Assembly: GCA_945643635.1 (NCBI GenBank)
Contig: CALZFC010000045.1
Coordinates: 1,120,001 to 1,184,000, forward strand
Length of the DNA stretch: 64,000 nt
Source: Allodiplogaster sudhausi
Lineage: Eukaryota > Nematoda > Chromadorea > Rhabditida > Diplogasteridae
Direction of reading: 5' to 3'
The stretch's first letter is position 1; the number at the start of each line of letters is the position of its first letter. The translations under genes were made by a program, and so were the position numbers. Positions 39,542-53,108 of the stretch are shown one piece after another. Under the pieces are notes generated by a model. It was not told where the DNA came from. It did not search any database and saw only the letters and a program-made list of their open reading frames with translations.

Positions 39542-41339
39542 ATGGTCAACGTTGATCTACTGAATAAGCACGCGGCGCAATACAAACTCACCAAGGACAC
39601 CGCCGGCGAGTACCACGCACAGTCAGTTTCAAATTATTAACCTTTTTAGAAATATATTTATTTAAAAAAAATTAATTGATGGAATTTAGAGGGAAAATGG
39701 TGAACATTTTTACACATTGACTACAAGAATTGCCCCCATCTCCTCCCCGGTGCTTGATATTTTTAACATAGTCTTGATGCAGCAAACCGATAGAGTAGTC
39801 GTCTTCTCGTTTATTTATCCCCAGGCCTTTCTTTATTTCTCTCCGCTCTTCCAATTCTCTTCCGTAGATCGCAGCTGATGCCCCTCGTGACTTTCTTTTT
39901 CTTGTTTTTCTGCGTCACCTTCCGACCATTGTCAAATGGCCCCCATCCTTGCAGTCATGCACACATTTTTCTACTCCGCTCAAAATCCGTCTCTTCTCTC
40001 TCATTCCCTACCTCTCTCTCTCTCTGTATCTCTAAGTATTCTCTCTGCCTTCTCATTATCTTCCCTAATATTAGCCTCAAGCTTAATATTATTGCCAATC
40101 AACATGCCATCAATCAAACTGCAATGGATGATCCGGTAGCTCCTCATTTCCATCTGGAAGCTTCAGTCAAATTCGATTATCACCTTCTCATTCGCTCTTC
40201 CTAGAAGACTCGATTAAAAAGTAGCAAAAATCCTTCGTTTCGATGAGCGAAAGCTTTGACACTTTTTTGGTAGAATTTTCGTTCTTCCCTTCCGCAGTTC
40301 AGACTAGAAGACAACAAAGATCATGTTTTTTGAGGAAGAGTGCCGATGTTGAGATAGTCATGTGCTTTTGGATATATTCTTCCACCGGAGTAAACACTTC
40401 TGGAGTTGTCGTTGCGGGATGTATATATTGAAAATAAAAGGATACTTGATTGTGCCGGGATCTATTCAGATTGTTCACACTGCACCCGGAAATCGCGAAT
40501 TACTACGATGCAGAAGATCTCGCTCCGGATCAGGTGGCCAGATCGCAAAAGTTCGTCATGATGGGAATGAGCGATCTCCAGTTCTTCTTCAAGTACGTTT
40601 TTATACACATCTCTCTCTCTCTCTCTCTCTCTTCCCTCTCTCTCTCTCTCTGCTTCTCTCTCTTTCTCTCTACATCACCCTTTGTACTCAATTCCTCTCT
40701 TTCTCCCTCACATTCTCTCTTCTCATGTTCTTTGTGTGTAATGGAGTGTCCCATTCCTCACGCTTCCTTCGTTTTTTTTCCCTCATTAAGATAGCCAATT
40801 CCATTGCCATTGTGTTTGCATGGCATTCCTAGTCAGTCTCCCCCTCCCCGGCTCTTCGTGAGCGGTTCCTTCTGTCTTTGTTGGCCGATGTCCGCCCGTG
40901 ATACGCCGATCCCTCCCCTCGTCTTCTACATCGAAAGACATATAATTGGAACACACTAACAGCGTCTTCTTATTACATGTGTGCTATTCTGATTTCCTCA
41001 GCTTTCCCTCTGACTTCCTTCAGACTCCCGCAAGTCGTGTCGGATGAGCGAAAGTGGCGTTCGGCGCTCTCCAACTTCAAGGAGGTCTTCGGCGACGTCA
41101 ACATGCCCATGAGCGAGTTCAACGTCAGCGCCGCTTTTCTGCTAAACGTTGTTTTTTGACCTAATTCAAAATTATAATGATAAATAATAAATAAATAATC
41201 TAAATTGCAGAAGACAACGGACGCCTTCCTCGCTGCGATGGCGAAGAATGCCGGAGGAGTGACGGCCGAGCAGAAGAAGGAGTGGTCGGAACTGCTTGCC
41301 AAGGCCTACGCCGACATGAAGACCTGGAAATGGTACTGA
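39542..41339 (+). CDS. Globin-fold protein, divergent, without obvious proximal His
   Basis: Four exons: 39542-39621, 40470-40592, 41024-41123, 41211-41339 (stop TGA), with closed phases and 143 residues. The pattern fits nematode globins: LF..HPEI..YY (B/C region), DQVARSQKF...G (E-helix entry), ERKWR...F (F region) and a C-terminal helix after AEQKKEWSELLAKAY. No signal peptide. The few histidines all lie in the first third. In my reading Phe or Lys occupies the expected F8 position. If that alignment is right the protein cannot bind haem in the standard way. It could also be another all-alpha family resembling globin. The first intron is about 850 bp. AATAAA at 41685-41690. Confidence 0.6.
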
Positions 41340-42457
41340 GCACGTGGAACTTTGGCCCTAAGGTCTAACCACGTAGGATAATGTCTTAAGTGTCGACCAA
41401 TTAAGGGCTACTGTACTCTTCATTTCGACAATCTTTCTAGGATACTCTAATATGTTTGATGTTCCCAAGAGTTTTGAGCTCGAGTCATGGTTTTGAGTTG
41501 ATTTAGCGGATATTTACATCTCTCTCTAATAATTAGAGCTTTCAGCGCCGTTCACATTGGTCTACGTACAAGGACACTGTCTCATTGGAAATGTCATAAT
41601 TGTAATTATGTAATTAATATTTGTCTACTTATTACTCCCGATTACACTTGGAGTCTGTTTTGTATTTGTACATTTCATTTCTTGAATAAATAATGAGTGC
41701 AATCCAAGTATACAGCGACTCAGCATGTCTATTGAGGAAAGTATATTTTCTGGTTACAGAAGAGAAAGAAGTTACAACGACTCTCAAGGACACTGCAGCC
41801 ATGAAAATGCGTGTTCAGCGAATAGCGAAATCTATAGTGGTGGAGATCGACAGATTACACGAGGATTTAAAGAAGCGCTTTCATTTAGCGACTCCTAGCA
41901 GTCTAGTGGTATGGAATTTATTGAACAAAATTGACGTGAAAACTACCACTATATGTAAGAACAACAATGGAGATACATGTCTATCACAATTAGAGGCGAG
42001 GCCAGCCAATTCGGTGTACCGATCTGTACAGAACTTGTTTGACTTCAGTTTCGCATTGGATAGTTAAGTGATTGGGCAAAACGATGCGGAAGTTTCTCAC
42101 TTTCTTTCTCTTTCGGAAAGGCGCTTTATCATCGAAAAAAATGAAGAAAATGCGTCCATGTACAGATATTTTCCTCTTGTTTCATATTCCGATAAATTTT
42201 AGATTTTATTACCCTCTAATACATCTCTCGGCTAATAGCAAAAAAATTCCTCTCGATTTCCCTTCTTTTCCCTTTAGCGGGCATGCGTACTATTTTTCCC
42301 TATCACATTCTAATTAGGAAAAGAATGTTCTTTCAGCTCAACCCGAAATTCCTTTCTCTATTCTACGATTTCACTATCTATATCCTTCTCTCTTGCAAAA
42401 CTATTGTTTTCTCATTTATCTCTTCATGGCTTTCTCTCCTTCCCTCTCTCTCTCTAG

Positions 42458-42493
<36 letters not shown>

Positions 42494-43174
42494 GCCGCTA
42501 TCGCTATCCAATTAGCTCTCCTGTGCCTAGACACTCCCCTGGGCAAAAGGCAGCAATATCGTGGCAGGACCTTTTATGGTTCGATTTGTCCGATAAGTCG
42601 ATGGCCAGCTTTCACTCGGCATGGCCTTTTCTTTCCAAATTTCACGTTTTACATACCCTGAGCTTCTAAATATACTAGTATTTATTTAAAGATATGCTTA
42701 TTAAATGCGCCGCTTACACATCCGTCAACCGATAACAAAAGAAAAGGAAATATTAGGATTACAAAGATATCTTCCTCCGTCCACGCGCCCTAAATTGTCA
42801 TGTCTGTTTTTCTGTCGATTTAACCGAGCATATGTATGTAACTGATTACACCTCGTCTATAGACTACATTTCTTATCCTAGGCGATGGCTGTTTTCGTTC
42901 TCTGCCTTCTTTTGTGGTTCAGGGAACTTTTACACCCACTCATCTCAATATCGTAGATATCTGTACGTAGTATATGTACATATACATATATGCATGTATG
43001 CTCATATAAACATGACATAACAATACAAGAGTCGAAATGATAACATGGAGCCTATGTATCTATTGACCACCACGCAAACCGTCTTAGGATTTATTAGTCG
43101 CGTTGTTGTGCAGTCGCATAATTTATGGGCAGCACTGCTTATCATTGCAAAAAAAAATATTGAGTGAAAAAGGA
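41340..43174. other. Intergenic; one unexplained open frame at 41693-42067
   Basis: A 124-codon plus-strand frame starts just beyond the globin-fold gene's poly(A) signal. Its composition is not low complexity, but there is no recognisable domain, signal peptide or splice logic. It may be chance or a decayed element. A CT tract lies at about 42445-42492. The rest shows nothing supported. Confidence 0.3.
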
Positions 43175-46026
43175 ATGCGCATTGGAGGCGGCGCTCTTGA
43201 TCCGGCTTACGAAGGCGTCATCAACGAGTTCAGGTCAATTCTTTTTGCTATTACCCTGATACAAAAAAGTGTACAAGCACGAAATCATTTACATAAATCA
43301 AGATCATTCTAAAATTACACTCTTGATAAAAAACATCCAGACGAGTCACTTGCTACATACACATTTATATGTACATATAAACAAATTCTAGCATTGAATC
43401 TCTTCTTCTTCATTAAATATAGCCGTAGTCTGCTTAGTATTCTGAGTTCTTCTGAAAGACGTAATCAGACTTCCGTCTTAAGTGAAGCTTGATAAGATAT
43501 GTAGTTCGATCAGGCGTAACTTTTCGAATGGCTGGGAGGAGCACGGCGCGGCATTCGCGGCCTTCGTGGACGGCCGCTGCGTCGTGGATGTGTGGGGCGG
43601 CTACGCGGACAGAACGTGCGGCCGCGTCTGGCGCGAAGACACTCTCTCCACCATCTTCTCATGCACGAAAGTAATAATCATTCTAATTTGGCGGCACTTT
43701 CAAATTATACTTTCCAATCATAATTTACAAGTGATTATCTTGAAGAGCATTGCATCGATCTGCGTTGCGATGCAAGTGGAAGCCGGAAATGTCGCTTACT
43801 CTGATCTGGTATTCATGCGGGGGCTTTTCCACTTCTCTTCGTGATAATGTCATACATTGAATGCCCAGGTTAGCCGCTACTGGCCGGAATATGCACAGCA
43901 CGGGAAAGAGCACACAACAGTGCTGAACATTCTTCAACATGAGGTTTTTCTCCTTACCGAGCTTCCTCAATACTTTTTCAGCAATAACATTATTTCTTCT
44001 TCTACATCAGAATTTATTACCGTGCATTGAGGCTGGCATTCCATATCTGCGATCGCTTCCCCGTCCTTTGCAAGTGGAGGACATTGTCAGTCAGCATCGA
44101 TTGATTGTTGCAAGGGACAAAAAAATCAATATTGAATTCGCTCCTTTTTGCCTGACATAAGGGCGTGAGCAAGGATGAGTTTCGTGCTCCTTTAAACAAA
44201 CTGTTCTGCAGTTTGTCTGATAATATCAGATAATGCAGGTGGACGAAGCAAACATGGACAAAGTGTGCGAAGCGCAGAGGGTGCATTGGCCTCCAGGGCA
44301 CAAGTCTGCCTACCACGCACTCACGTTCGGCTGGCTCATCGATGGACTTTTTCGGTTAATCTCTCTGTTGTTGTATGGACATATAGGCTAATATTGACAT
44401 AGAAAGAGGGAAAGAGAGGAAGAAAAAGAGGGAGAGAAGCAATAAAGAATCTGAGTGATTTAGAGAAAGCCTAAACGAGTTTTGTCACATTCTTGCATGA
44501 TTCAAATAGCTTATGGTTAATATGAATTTGGTTCAGGAGAGTCGATCCGAAGCGCCGAAATATCGGCGAGTTCTTCCGTGAGGAGGTCGCCGAAAGATAC
44601 AGTACGAATTATCTTTTAACAATTTAGCGTAAATTTAAAATTTACAAAAAAAAGGAAATTAAAGATATTGATGTCTACATCGGCCGCACGTCTGAAATTG
44701 AGCATCGCACGGCGAGAATTTTCAGCATCTCACCACGCACCATCGTTCGCGAATGCATGCACGATCCATTCGTATGCAAGGTTCCTGGTCATATATGCTA
44801 CTTGGTTTTGAATGAGTGATAAAAGACAAGAACATCAATATAATGCAGTATATATACATATATATTTTAGTGAGTTTAAATTGTCAACAAGACAGAATTG
44901 CAGATCGGCTACCGCAAGTACGTGCCGTTCACGACGTTCGCGCGCGCCATGCGGAACATGAACGCGATCGGAAGCGACTTTGATGTCTTTAACAATCCGG
45001 TAACCTTGTCAATTACGAATCTTCAGTTGGAAAAACAATTTGCTGTGTCTACTTGAACCACGATTTCCTCGTGACTCTTGACAGGAGCTTCGCCTCTCTG
45101 CTCAGCCAGCAGTGAACGCGATAGCGACGGCGCGCGCCCTCGCTCAGACGCACCAGCTGCTGGCCGACGGCTATCTCGTCTCCACGCCATTCTTGAAGGT
45201 ATTCTACTCTTTTACAACTTATTCTTTAAAATTACGTTCACAAGTTCTTATACAAGTTAAAAATGACAAATGACGATGACTCTCCTCTTGACCAAATTTT
45301 CTGGAAATATTTTAATTGCTCATTTTTCCTCACGCCTTTGCTTTAGATTCATCCGTTTCACTCTCTTTCTTTTTCTCTTTCAATCTCTGCCTCTTTCTCT
45401 GTCAGCGTCTGCTTGAACCCGTGATCGTGGACGTGCATGACGAAACCATCGGCGAGCGTCTCTCAAAGGGCCACGGCTTCTTTTACAATCGCTCGCCCTT
45501 GGTGAGGAATTTATAAGTTTTCAAATTTTTTTACATGCATATTTTATTCCTCTTTTTTAATAATTAAACTCACTAAATTATGCTTGAAGCAAGGATGATG
45601 ATCAAAGAATGTTTGATGACAGAATCCCTTTTGGCCAGGGCGATTGGCAGCTCTCTCACATGGGAGTGGGTGGGCAGATCGTCAAGGCAGACATCAAACG
45701 GCGACTCACATTCGCCTACATCACGAATGGCATGAAGGCCGGTCAAGGTGGTTCTTTTCTTTTAAATTACAATTTCTATTTATTTCTTACCTTCGACTCA
45801 TGATTAATAGTAAAGTCCTTTTCTTTTCTCTATTAATTATTGCCAAGTTATTTGAAATCACTTTTTTTAAGGTGAACACACACTTACGGCAAAGAGGCTT
45901 GAAAGGCAGTTATACAGATGTTGGCAAGAAGGTATGTATTTTACTCTATTGTCTTCTCCCTCTTTCTCTCTCTCAACTGTATCTGTCTCTGTCTCTGTCT
46001 CGCCTTCTCTACATCTCTCTCTCTAC

Positions 46027-46072
<46 letters not shown>

Positions 46073-46232
46073 CTTGAACCCCATTTTCGTCTTCTTTAAT
46101 GTTACAGCTCTTGAAACCCATGCGGGGAGCATAGTGGAGCCGAAGCCAATTCTGACATGGGCTGCCGACAAGGGACGAAGCAAAGGAGAGCTGAAGAAGA
46201 TACAGCAAGGCATCAGTCGCGCGACAGCATAG
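43175..46232 (+). CDS. LACT-like beta-lactamase-fold protein (serine hydrolase family, 14 exons)
   Basis: Exons: 43175-43233, 43505-43670, 43746-43808, 43869-43943, 44032-44085, 44239-44354, 44537-44601, 44665-44780, 44904-44999, 45085-45198, 45406-45501, 45594-45747, 45872-45931, 46108-46232 (stop TAG). All phases close, giving 452 residues. Seen: NGWEEHGAAFAAFVDGRCVV, VDVWGGYAD, the S-x-x-K active-site motif in FSCTKSIAS (split by an intron after the Lys), a Tyr-containing HKSAYHALTFGWL in the place of the Y-x-N motif (here YHA), and a C-terminal SHMGVGGQIVKAD in the place of the HxG motif. This is the animal LACTB/LACT group of penicillin-binding-protein-like hydrolases. The Y-x-N Asn is replaced. 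Several acceptors are AAG or GAG. No signal peptide is apparent. Substrate unknown. Confidence 0.9.
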
Positions 46233-47323
46233 TTGCATGCATATACATATGTTTCTTTCTTTCTTTCTCTCTCTGTCTTACTCCTTTTACACTCCCTCGT
46301 CGTCAGCCTCTTACTCTGCCTTCCTTTATCCCCGTCTCTCCTCATTTTTTGAACCATCTCCTTCACTTTCACTCTTATGATCTTTCTCTTATAACATTAT
46401 TACATCAACATGTTATTGCCTAAATGTACATTTGTAAATGTATCTGTATAGAAGATACAAGATGCTTGAGATATATGAATATTCTTGTGTTTGAAACATG
46501 TGATGCAAGGTCAGAAATGCGTTGAGAAGGCGTATCCGTTCAATTGGTTTGGTCAAGAATTTAGATAGAAGAAGAGAGAGAAAGATAAGTGGAGAATGAG
46601 ATTGCAAGAGAGAGAAAGTGAAAGTGAGACGTGAAGGGAAGGGAATGAGAGAGCAAGAGATAGAGGGGAAAGCCTCTAGAAGAAAGAATTTTTTATTGAA
46701 TGCATCACATCACGCCGGGAAACTGAATTAACTGGAATGTTCCAAATTAATATACGAGATTCCAAAGGCTACTTTCCACTTTTCCACATTTTTCAATTAA
46801 TTTTTTTCTCGGATCTTGCCAATGTTGTAGTTCTTTGCTCATATGTTGTTTACTGCTCAACTTCGATCAACGGACTGTAATTCTCGTTCTAGATTTTTTT
46901 TCTCCTCTCTTTGCCTTCATTTTCTCACTCTACTCCTTTCTATTTATCTCTCTCTCTCTCTCCCCCTCTATCTTTTCTAATCTCAGTCGCCAATTCTTGT
47001 CTGAAACCACTGATTGCATTTGAGGCATCGTAAATCATAAAAATAAAATAAAAAAGATTGAAAAGACCAGACTAAGTATATGTGGAAATGAACAGAGCAT
47101 GCTTCGTATCGGAATACGGAATGTTGAGGGGAGAATGGCAGAGAACGGTTTGGTGAAGAAGTGAACTACAGAGAGGAGGCTTTCTCTCTTCTCGGGTGCA
47201 TTTCACTGTTACAACGAGACAATTGACACCGCTCATATGCGCACCATTTAATTGTTTTCTTAGAAATGATAATAAAGGACTTCATTGTTACTCCCTTGAA
47301 ACAGTTCGCCTTCGTCATCACTC

Positions 47324-47365
<42 letters not shown>

Positions 47366-47599
47366 TCCCTTTTCAATCACCTCTCTCATTCTGTCGCTCA
47401 CTTGCCACCACTTCCCATTATGACCACCATGACGACCTGCCTCTAAATGGACAGTTGAAATCGGTTCTCGTGAGGTTGCGTTGTGGCTGTATTTTAATTG
47501 GAGATACATAGAATGAGAGCTAGGCAGAGTACGAGAGAGTCTCAGCTGCTGAGAGGGATGAGGGATAACTGATAAGGCATCTTTCTTTGAACATGAAAG

Positions 47600-47634
<35 letters not shown>

Positions 47635-48819
47635 GAAGAGTGAGAGAGAAAGAGCTTCACTGAGTTGACCTGTCTTTCTCGTTCCACGGTTGCCGATGAT
47701 GTTCAGGTCCAGTTGATTAGTTGTCATTTTCGCTGTGTCTACTATAAAAGCACCACCCTCGACAGTTCGAGAACTCTCAGCAACCCAGCTTTTCCTGCTC
47801 AACTTGGCTCATTTTGGCTTCTTTCATTCTCTTGATTTTCAATTTTGTGTTCCATAGTAATGTGCTTCCATGTATCCTTAATCTGTTTGAATTTTCCTGA
47901 ATAGCGTTAGTCGCTTATCTCTAAATCACATCCTCTCTCGCAATAGTGTCAGGCTGAACGGCGCGAATTCATCACTGAGTTTCGCTCTCCATGTCTCATT
48001 AGTCTCAAGGTCAAAACCCATAGTTAACGAACGAAAATTGCATTCCACATGTCTACCGTAGTTATTTAGATGACGTTGTACCTCCCTCCTCAATGGTCGC
48101 TGAATGTTCTCTTAGAACTACTCTCCCTCACTCTCCCACACATTTATGCGCCCTCCTTCCCCTCCAATATGATCATCTGAGGGTCGGTTGAAATGAACAA
48201 ATTGCCGCAATCTCTACATCAACAATTTCCAGCATACTTTTACGGTAATTTTCTTCTAAAATTACGTCTTTTTTTAGATTCATTCAGTAATAGCCAAGGA
48301 ATTCTTAGGCCTTCGCAAGCGTTGCAAGGGGATCTTGAACGATTAACCCTCATTGATCATTGCTCTGTGGTGCAGTTTTGGAACGTGAAGTGGTTACAGC
48401 TCTTATATTCGTGTCCTTAAATACGTGCAAGTACTTCCTCGGGTGTTCCCTTTGAGACCTTCACTGGTTGAATGGTCTACTCGTATGGACACTTCAACGT
48501 GGGTTGCTTAGCACGATAAAAAAGACTTCCAATAGAATTTCAGAAAAGAGGAAAAAGAGGAACAAATAAAAGACATTCCTTTCTCTGACAAAATGTGCAC
48601 ATAGTTGATATAGAATGTCAACTATTCGTACTTTTTTCAATAAAAGAGAGCCGTCGAATAAGCTGGAACAACCTGTGCCCTGTCCTCATTCGGAGTCTCC
48701 TTCTAAAATGTCTCTTTGAAGGAACAAGAAAGAGGCGCTTGAGGCCAAATAAAATAAAACTAGAGAGAGAGAGACGATATGGGATTTAGAGTGCATTCAC
48801 GTATCAGAGACAGAGAGAT

Positions 48820-48862
<43 letters not shown>

Positions 48863-48953
48863 GAGGCAGATATATGTAGCTCTATCAATTATGAATAGAA
48901 ATACGTGTTTCATAGAAGAGGATATAGACAATTGAGGCAGAAGGATGAGAGAC

Positions 48954-48984
<31 letters not shown>

Positions 48985-50120
48985 TCTATCGGAATAAAGA
49001 GAGGAGAACAACTGCCATCCCTTCGTCTCTGCCCCCTGCCACACGATATACTGGGCGCGTAAGCAACACTTACGGGGCACCTGCAAAACTCTCGATTCTT
49101 CATAATTCTCATTTCCTCCTTGGCCACCATGATTTGTCGACCTTGCAAGAGCAGGTATGGTTGTTTTGCAGGGACGAAGAGTAGAGTAGACAGCACGTGC
49201 TCTGCCCTCTATGAATGAGCGTGAAAGGAATTGTAATGAAGGGGGAACTTTTCTGCGTTTCCCGTGCTTGAAACTCGCTTTCTTTTACCCCGTCTACCAC
49301 AACACAAAATTTTTCCTTCTCTTCTTATCCCATCCAAAAAGCTGTTTCGTCCTTTAAAGTTATTACTTTTCGCTCAATTTCACCGCTTGTCTTTGCATAT
49401 GAGATCTTTCGGCCTCCATTTAGCAAGACAACGAAATTCTACATCAGCAGTATAGTTCCCTGAGTATTGGTAGTGCTGTTTGATGACATACTTTTTCCAT
49501 TATAACTTTTAAAATGTTAACTAAATTTTGTATTCAAAGAGTTTTGAGCAGTGGAAGCCTTATGCAAGTTTTGTCTTTGAACTCTTATCTCACACATGAA
49601 TTCCTTTTTTAAGTTCACTCTTGCTGAGAAGATTTATATTCATACAGGCAGTGGTCACAAATTGTGCCGTCCATCTATAATTTGCTAGCTAGAATGAATG
49701 TTCGTTATAGAAAAAAGGACGTTTCAAAACAACTTCATTTCTACTTCCTTTTCTCTTTACTCATTCCATCAAAATCAGGTCGCTTCTTGCAGAGATCTGG
49801 TAGCAGCCAAAACTGCTTAACCGCTAAAATCCTCTTTTTTCATTCTCCTTCAGTCTCAACTCTCTCATTTTCTCATTCCTCTGCCTTTCTAATGCTATAC
49901 TTTTGATCTCTGCAGCTTACTTTCTTTCTCCTTTTCTTATTCCTAACCATTTACTTAATTCTTCCATCTTCACTGGTAAGCAACAAATTGTAGTTCTACT
50001 TTTGCCAAACTGACCATTAATCTTGAAGAGAGCAGAGAATCTTGTGGGTGGACGAAGTTCTTCGGGTGAGCAGGTGCCATAGAAGTTTTCCATTTCCACT
50101 CTTTATCACTCACCCTCTCT

Positions 50121-50161
<41 letters not shown>

Positions 50162-51214
50162 GAATTCCTCTTTCTCTCTTTCTCAATCTCCTCGCTCTTA
50201 TACACTTCCTGATCGGTTTCTTATTCAATCTTTTCACGCTCTCTGTTCCTCTTTTGCTCTCTTTCTCTCTCTGCTTTCTATGATTACTGAAAGGGCAGAA
50301 TTCGTGTTCAGCTGAAAAAAAAACCACTCAATAAAACGACATCAGACCAGAATGATCGGAAGGGGGGTGGGGGGCAGGACGAACGTCGTTTCAGTTCTCG
50401 CGATTCTCTTCTCTCAGAATTACTTCTTCCCCCTTCTGTCCAATCTCATTCAGGTCGCCTTTTGGACAGTTGAACGGGCACTTTGACTACTTTTCCTCCT
50501 TATCTGACTTTCCACCGATTCTCACGCTCTCTCTCCGTCTTAATTTCTTTCTCGCTCTACCATTCCATTACCTCTTTCTCCCTTTCCATCTTTTTTACCT
50601 TTGTCTTTGACAAATCAAACGCTTCAATGTTCTAATGCGAGGGTGGAGTCTATTTGCGGTCGCCGGAGACTTTAGTGAATTAGCAAGAGAACCATCTAGG
50701 AGTCAGCGAAGAGTTGTCATTCTTCAACTTGGCTGCGTCTTCACTCTTCTTATTCATGAATTGTTTTTCCTGTTGACTAGGCAGATTGTGAGAAGTTATA
50801 AAGTTGTGGGTAACTTTATAACTATTCATTAATGGATTCGGTCAACTGCTCTGTCTTCTTACCTTCTTTCATAGATTTTTGCTATTGTGTCCGGTGGGAA
50901 GAAGAAGAGATTCTCGTTCACACTTTCTCTTTTATTCCCTCTCATTCTTCTCATTCTGTCTCATTTTCTCGCTCTCCTTCTCTCACCCTCCGTCTCTTCA
51001 TTCATCTCTGTGTCTTCTTCTGCCCTGATCGAGTTGACTTGTCTCCCTTCCTGTACGATATGTTGATCACATGATCGGCCTATATCATTTGTCTTATATG
51101 ACCATCCACACACATACTTTTCTGTCTTTAACGCATTTTGCGCTATAACGTAAGAATACATTTCTTGTTGAGTAGTCAATTAAGTCAATGGCAATTTAAA
51201 AGGAATTCCAAAGC
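46233..51214. other. Gene-poor, microsatellite-rich interval (about 5 kb)
   Basis: Long run without a supported gene. It holds CT or GA tracts at about 47321-47362, 47595-47634, 48815-48860 and 50118-50160, many shorter pyrimidine runs, and a small hairpin near 49060 (CGTAAG-CAACA-CTTACG). Open frames are short, low complexity and lack splice support. Promoter elements for the gene at 51215 may lie at the far end. Confidence 0.5.
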
Positions 51215-52124
51215 ATGCAACGACTTCTCTTCGCCTCTGCTGTCCTCTGCGCTCTTCTTCAACTGGCCGGTGCTGGAGGCGTCGGAGGTTGGAGATGTTG
51301 GCCTCTTGACAAGTATGCGTGAAGTTAGAGGAGCAGTGACAGTTGATTCTGCGAGGAATGCACAATCCTGGATCAACCGCCCACTTTTACAGAATGCAAA
51401 ACGGAGTGCGTCGAAAGGAACAAAGAGAAGATTGTGCGCGTTCATCTCAAGGACGACTACGTCATGGCAAGTATTTTTTATAGTTGATTATGCTTAATCA
51501 CCATGCGTTTCCGTGTCAAAAACTAGCTTCTTTTACATTATCAGAGGAATTGAGAAAATGGATTCTCATGGTAAAAGTTCAAGCCGTTGTTCGATTTTCA
51601 GAATTAATCAGCCCCTTCCAGGTTGGCACGTGCAGAAATGCGACGGAAGAGGAGCTGGCCAAGGCCAAGGCTGAAGGTTCGTGCTGTGTAGTAGAAAAAA
51701 ACACACAAAAATATGCTGAATAAGAAAAAAAATTAAGGCATAAAAGATACCTCAATGTAGTAATAGTTTAGTGGTTAATTGAGTTATTGATTGTTTAGGA
51801 AACGATGATGTGAAGTCGATCGTCACTCCGTACACTTGCAACCGAAACGTTGGAATCTGGACGATCGACGAGCTGGTAGGCGATTAATTGATTGAATAGA
51901 AGTTGCCATAAAAAATATCGATTGACTAAATGTTGGAAACTGCTATATTTATGCATTCTCTATTATTATCTATTCTTTCGGGGAGCCTAGAACTGCTTTA
52001 AAAAATGCAAAAATGTTCATGGCCGAGCTGATTGCAGGACGAGGAAGGCATCGTCGAGTTCACGGTTCAGTGCCCGCAAGTCTTCGAAGTGACCGATAAG
52101 GAGCTCGAGCGATGCCCGAAATAG
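51215..52124 (+). CDS. Secreted Cys-rich protein, family not recognised
   Basis: Exons: 51215 to about 51280, 51356-51466, 51622-51676, 51799-51875, 52038-52124 (stop TAG), about 130 residues. The signal peptide is MQRLLFASAVLCALLQLAGA. The mature part has seven cysteines (ECTILD, TECKTEC, GTC, YTC, QCP, RCPK), so at least one may be unpaired or intermolecular. The join between exons 1 and 2 is uncertain: the exon 2 frame needs a phase-0 donor (GGC/gtcgga) rather than the nearer GGAG/gttgga. The donor after exon 2 is GC with an ideal context (ATG/GCAAGT at 51467). AATAAA at 52526-52531. Secretion and disulphide bonding are inferred. Confidence 0.7.
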
Positions 52125-53108
52125 AAGAGCAGAAGAGATGTCTTCTCCTAGTTGTTGTATGTATCATATCACTTTGGTTAGCAGAGCTGTTTTCTTCAAT
52201 TCCACACAACTTCAATATGATGCATGGAGAGAAATGTTCAGGGCCAAAAAAAGAGCCAACAGCTTTGTTTGACCGTGAGTCTGATTTAACAGATCGAAAC
52301 CCTCTGAAAGTTCTCTTTATGCTAAACGCAACTTTCTAACCTCGATGGACTACTGCCACTCCCTTATAATTAGAAATAGTTTTCTTTTTTATATTACAAA
52401 TTTAACGAATGTATGTAGAATGATGCCAGCACTTCGTCCTATTGATCTTGGCACCTTGTAACTTTCCTACTTTATCTTCTGTTCGCGGGTAACCATGTGT
52501 TCTGTTTCTCTACGCCTGAATGCGAAATAAACTGCGTCTTTGCTTTGTGGTGAGTTCTTAGAGCGGTTTGGAAAGAAAAAAGAAAGGGGGACAATGACAT
52601 TTATTTAGCTGACAATGGGCTGCTAGTGTCCGAGAGGAGAAGGTAAACTTAATCAACATGGGCGGTTTCACTTGGGAGATGTTTCTCTCTGTGTGATCAA
52701 TTCATTTGTGAAATAAGAACTGGACAACATCGATCAGTAAAGAGAAACAGATAAACAATTATGTGAAAGATTATCAAAAAAAGAACGACTGTAATCTAAC
52801 AATAATACCGAAGCAAATTTATTTTTCATATAATTTCAGAATATCACTGGGATATGAGCAAATTACATAGAAAAAAAATTGAAGAAAACAGAGGAGAAGC
52901 TGCTACCTCGACGAATGGACCGGTGATATTAACGAGATCAACGTACAATAGTGCTGCACAGGAAAGGCAACCGATAAAGAACGGAAGAGCAATGTAGAAA
53001 TGGAAAGCAAAACAGTGTGTATGACATATAGAATAAAATATTTCAAAAGACGGTTAGAAATGAATCGATGCAATCTTGTAAGGCTTACCATTAGAATAAC
53101 AACATGCT
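52125..53108. other. Intergenic between convergent genes
   Basis: It contains the poly(A) signal of the Cys-rich gene at 52526-52531 and the 3' flank of the minus-strand tetraspan gene. Nothing else is supported. Confidence 0.5.

Noticed and set aside
41693..42067. Single-exon gene of 124 codons after the globin-fold gene
   Set aside because: No domain, no signal, no second exon; left as an unexplained frame.
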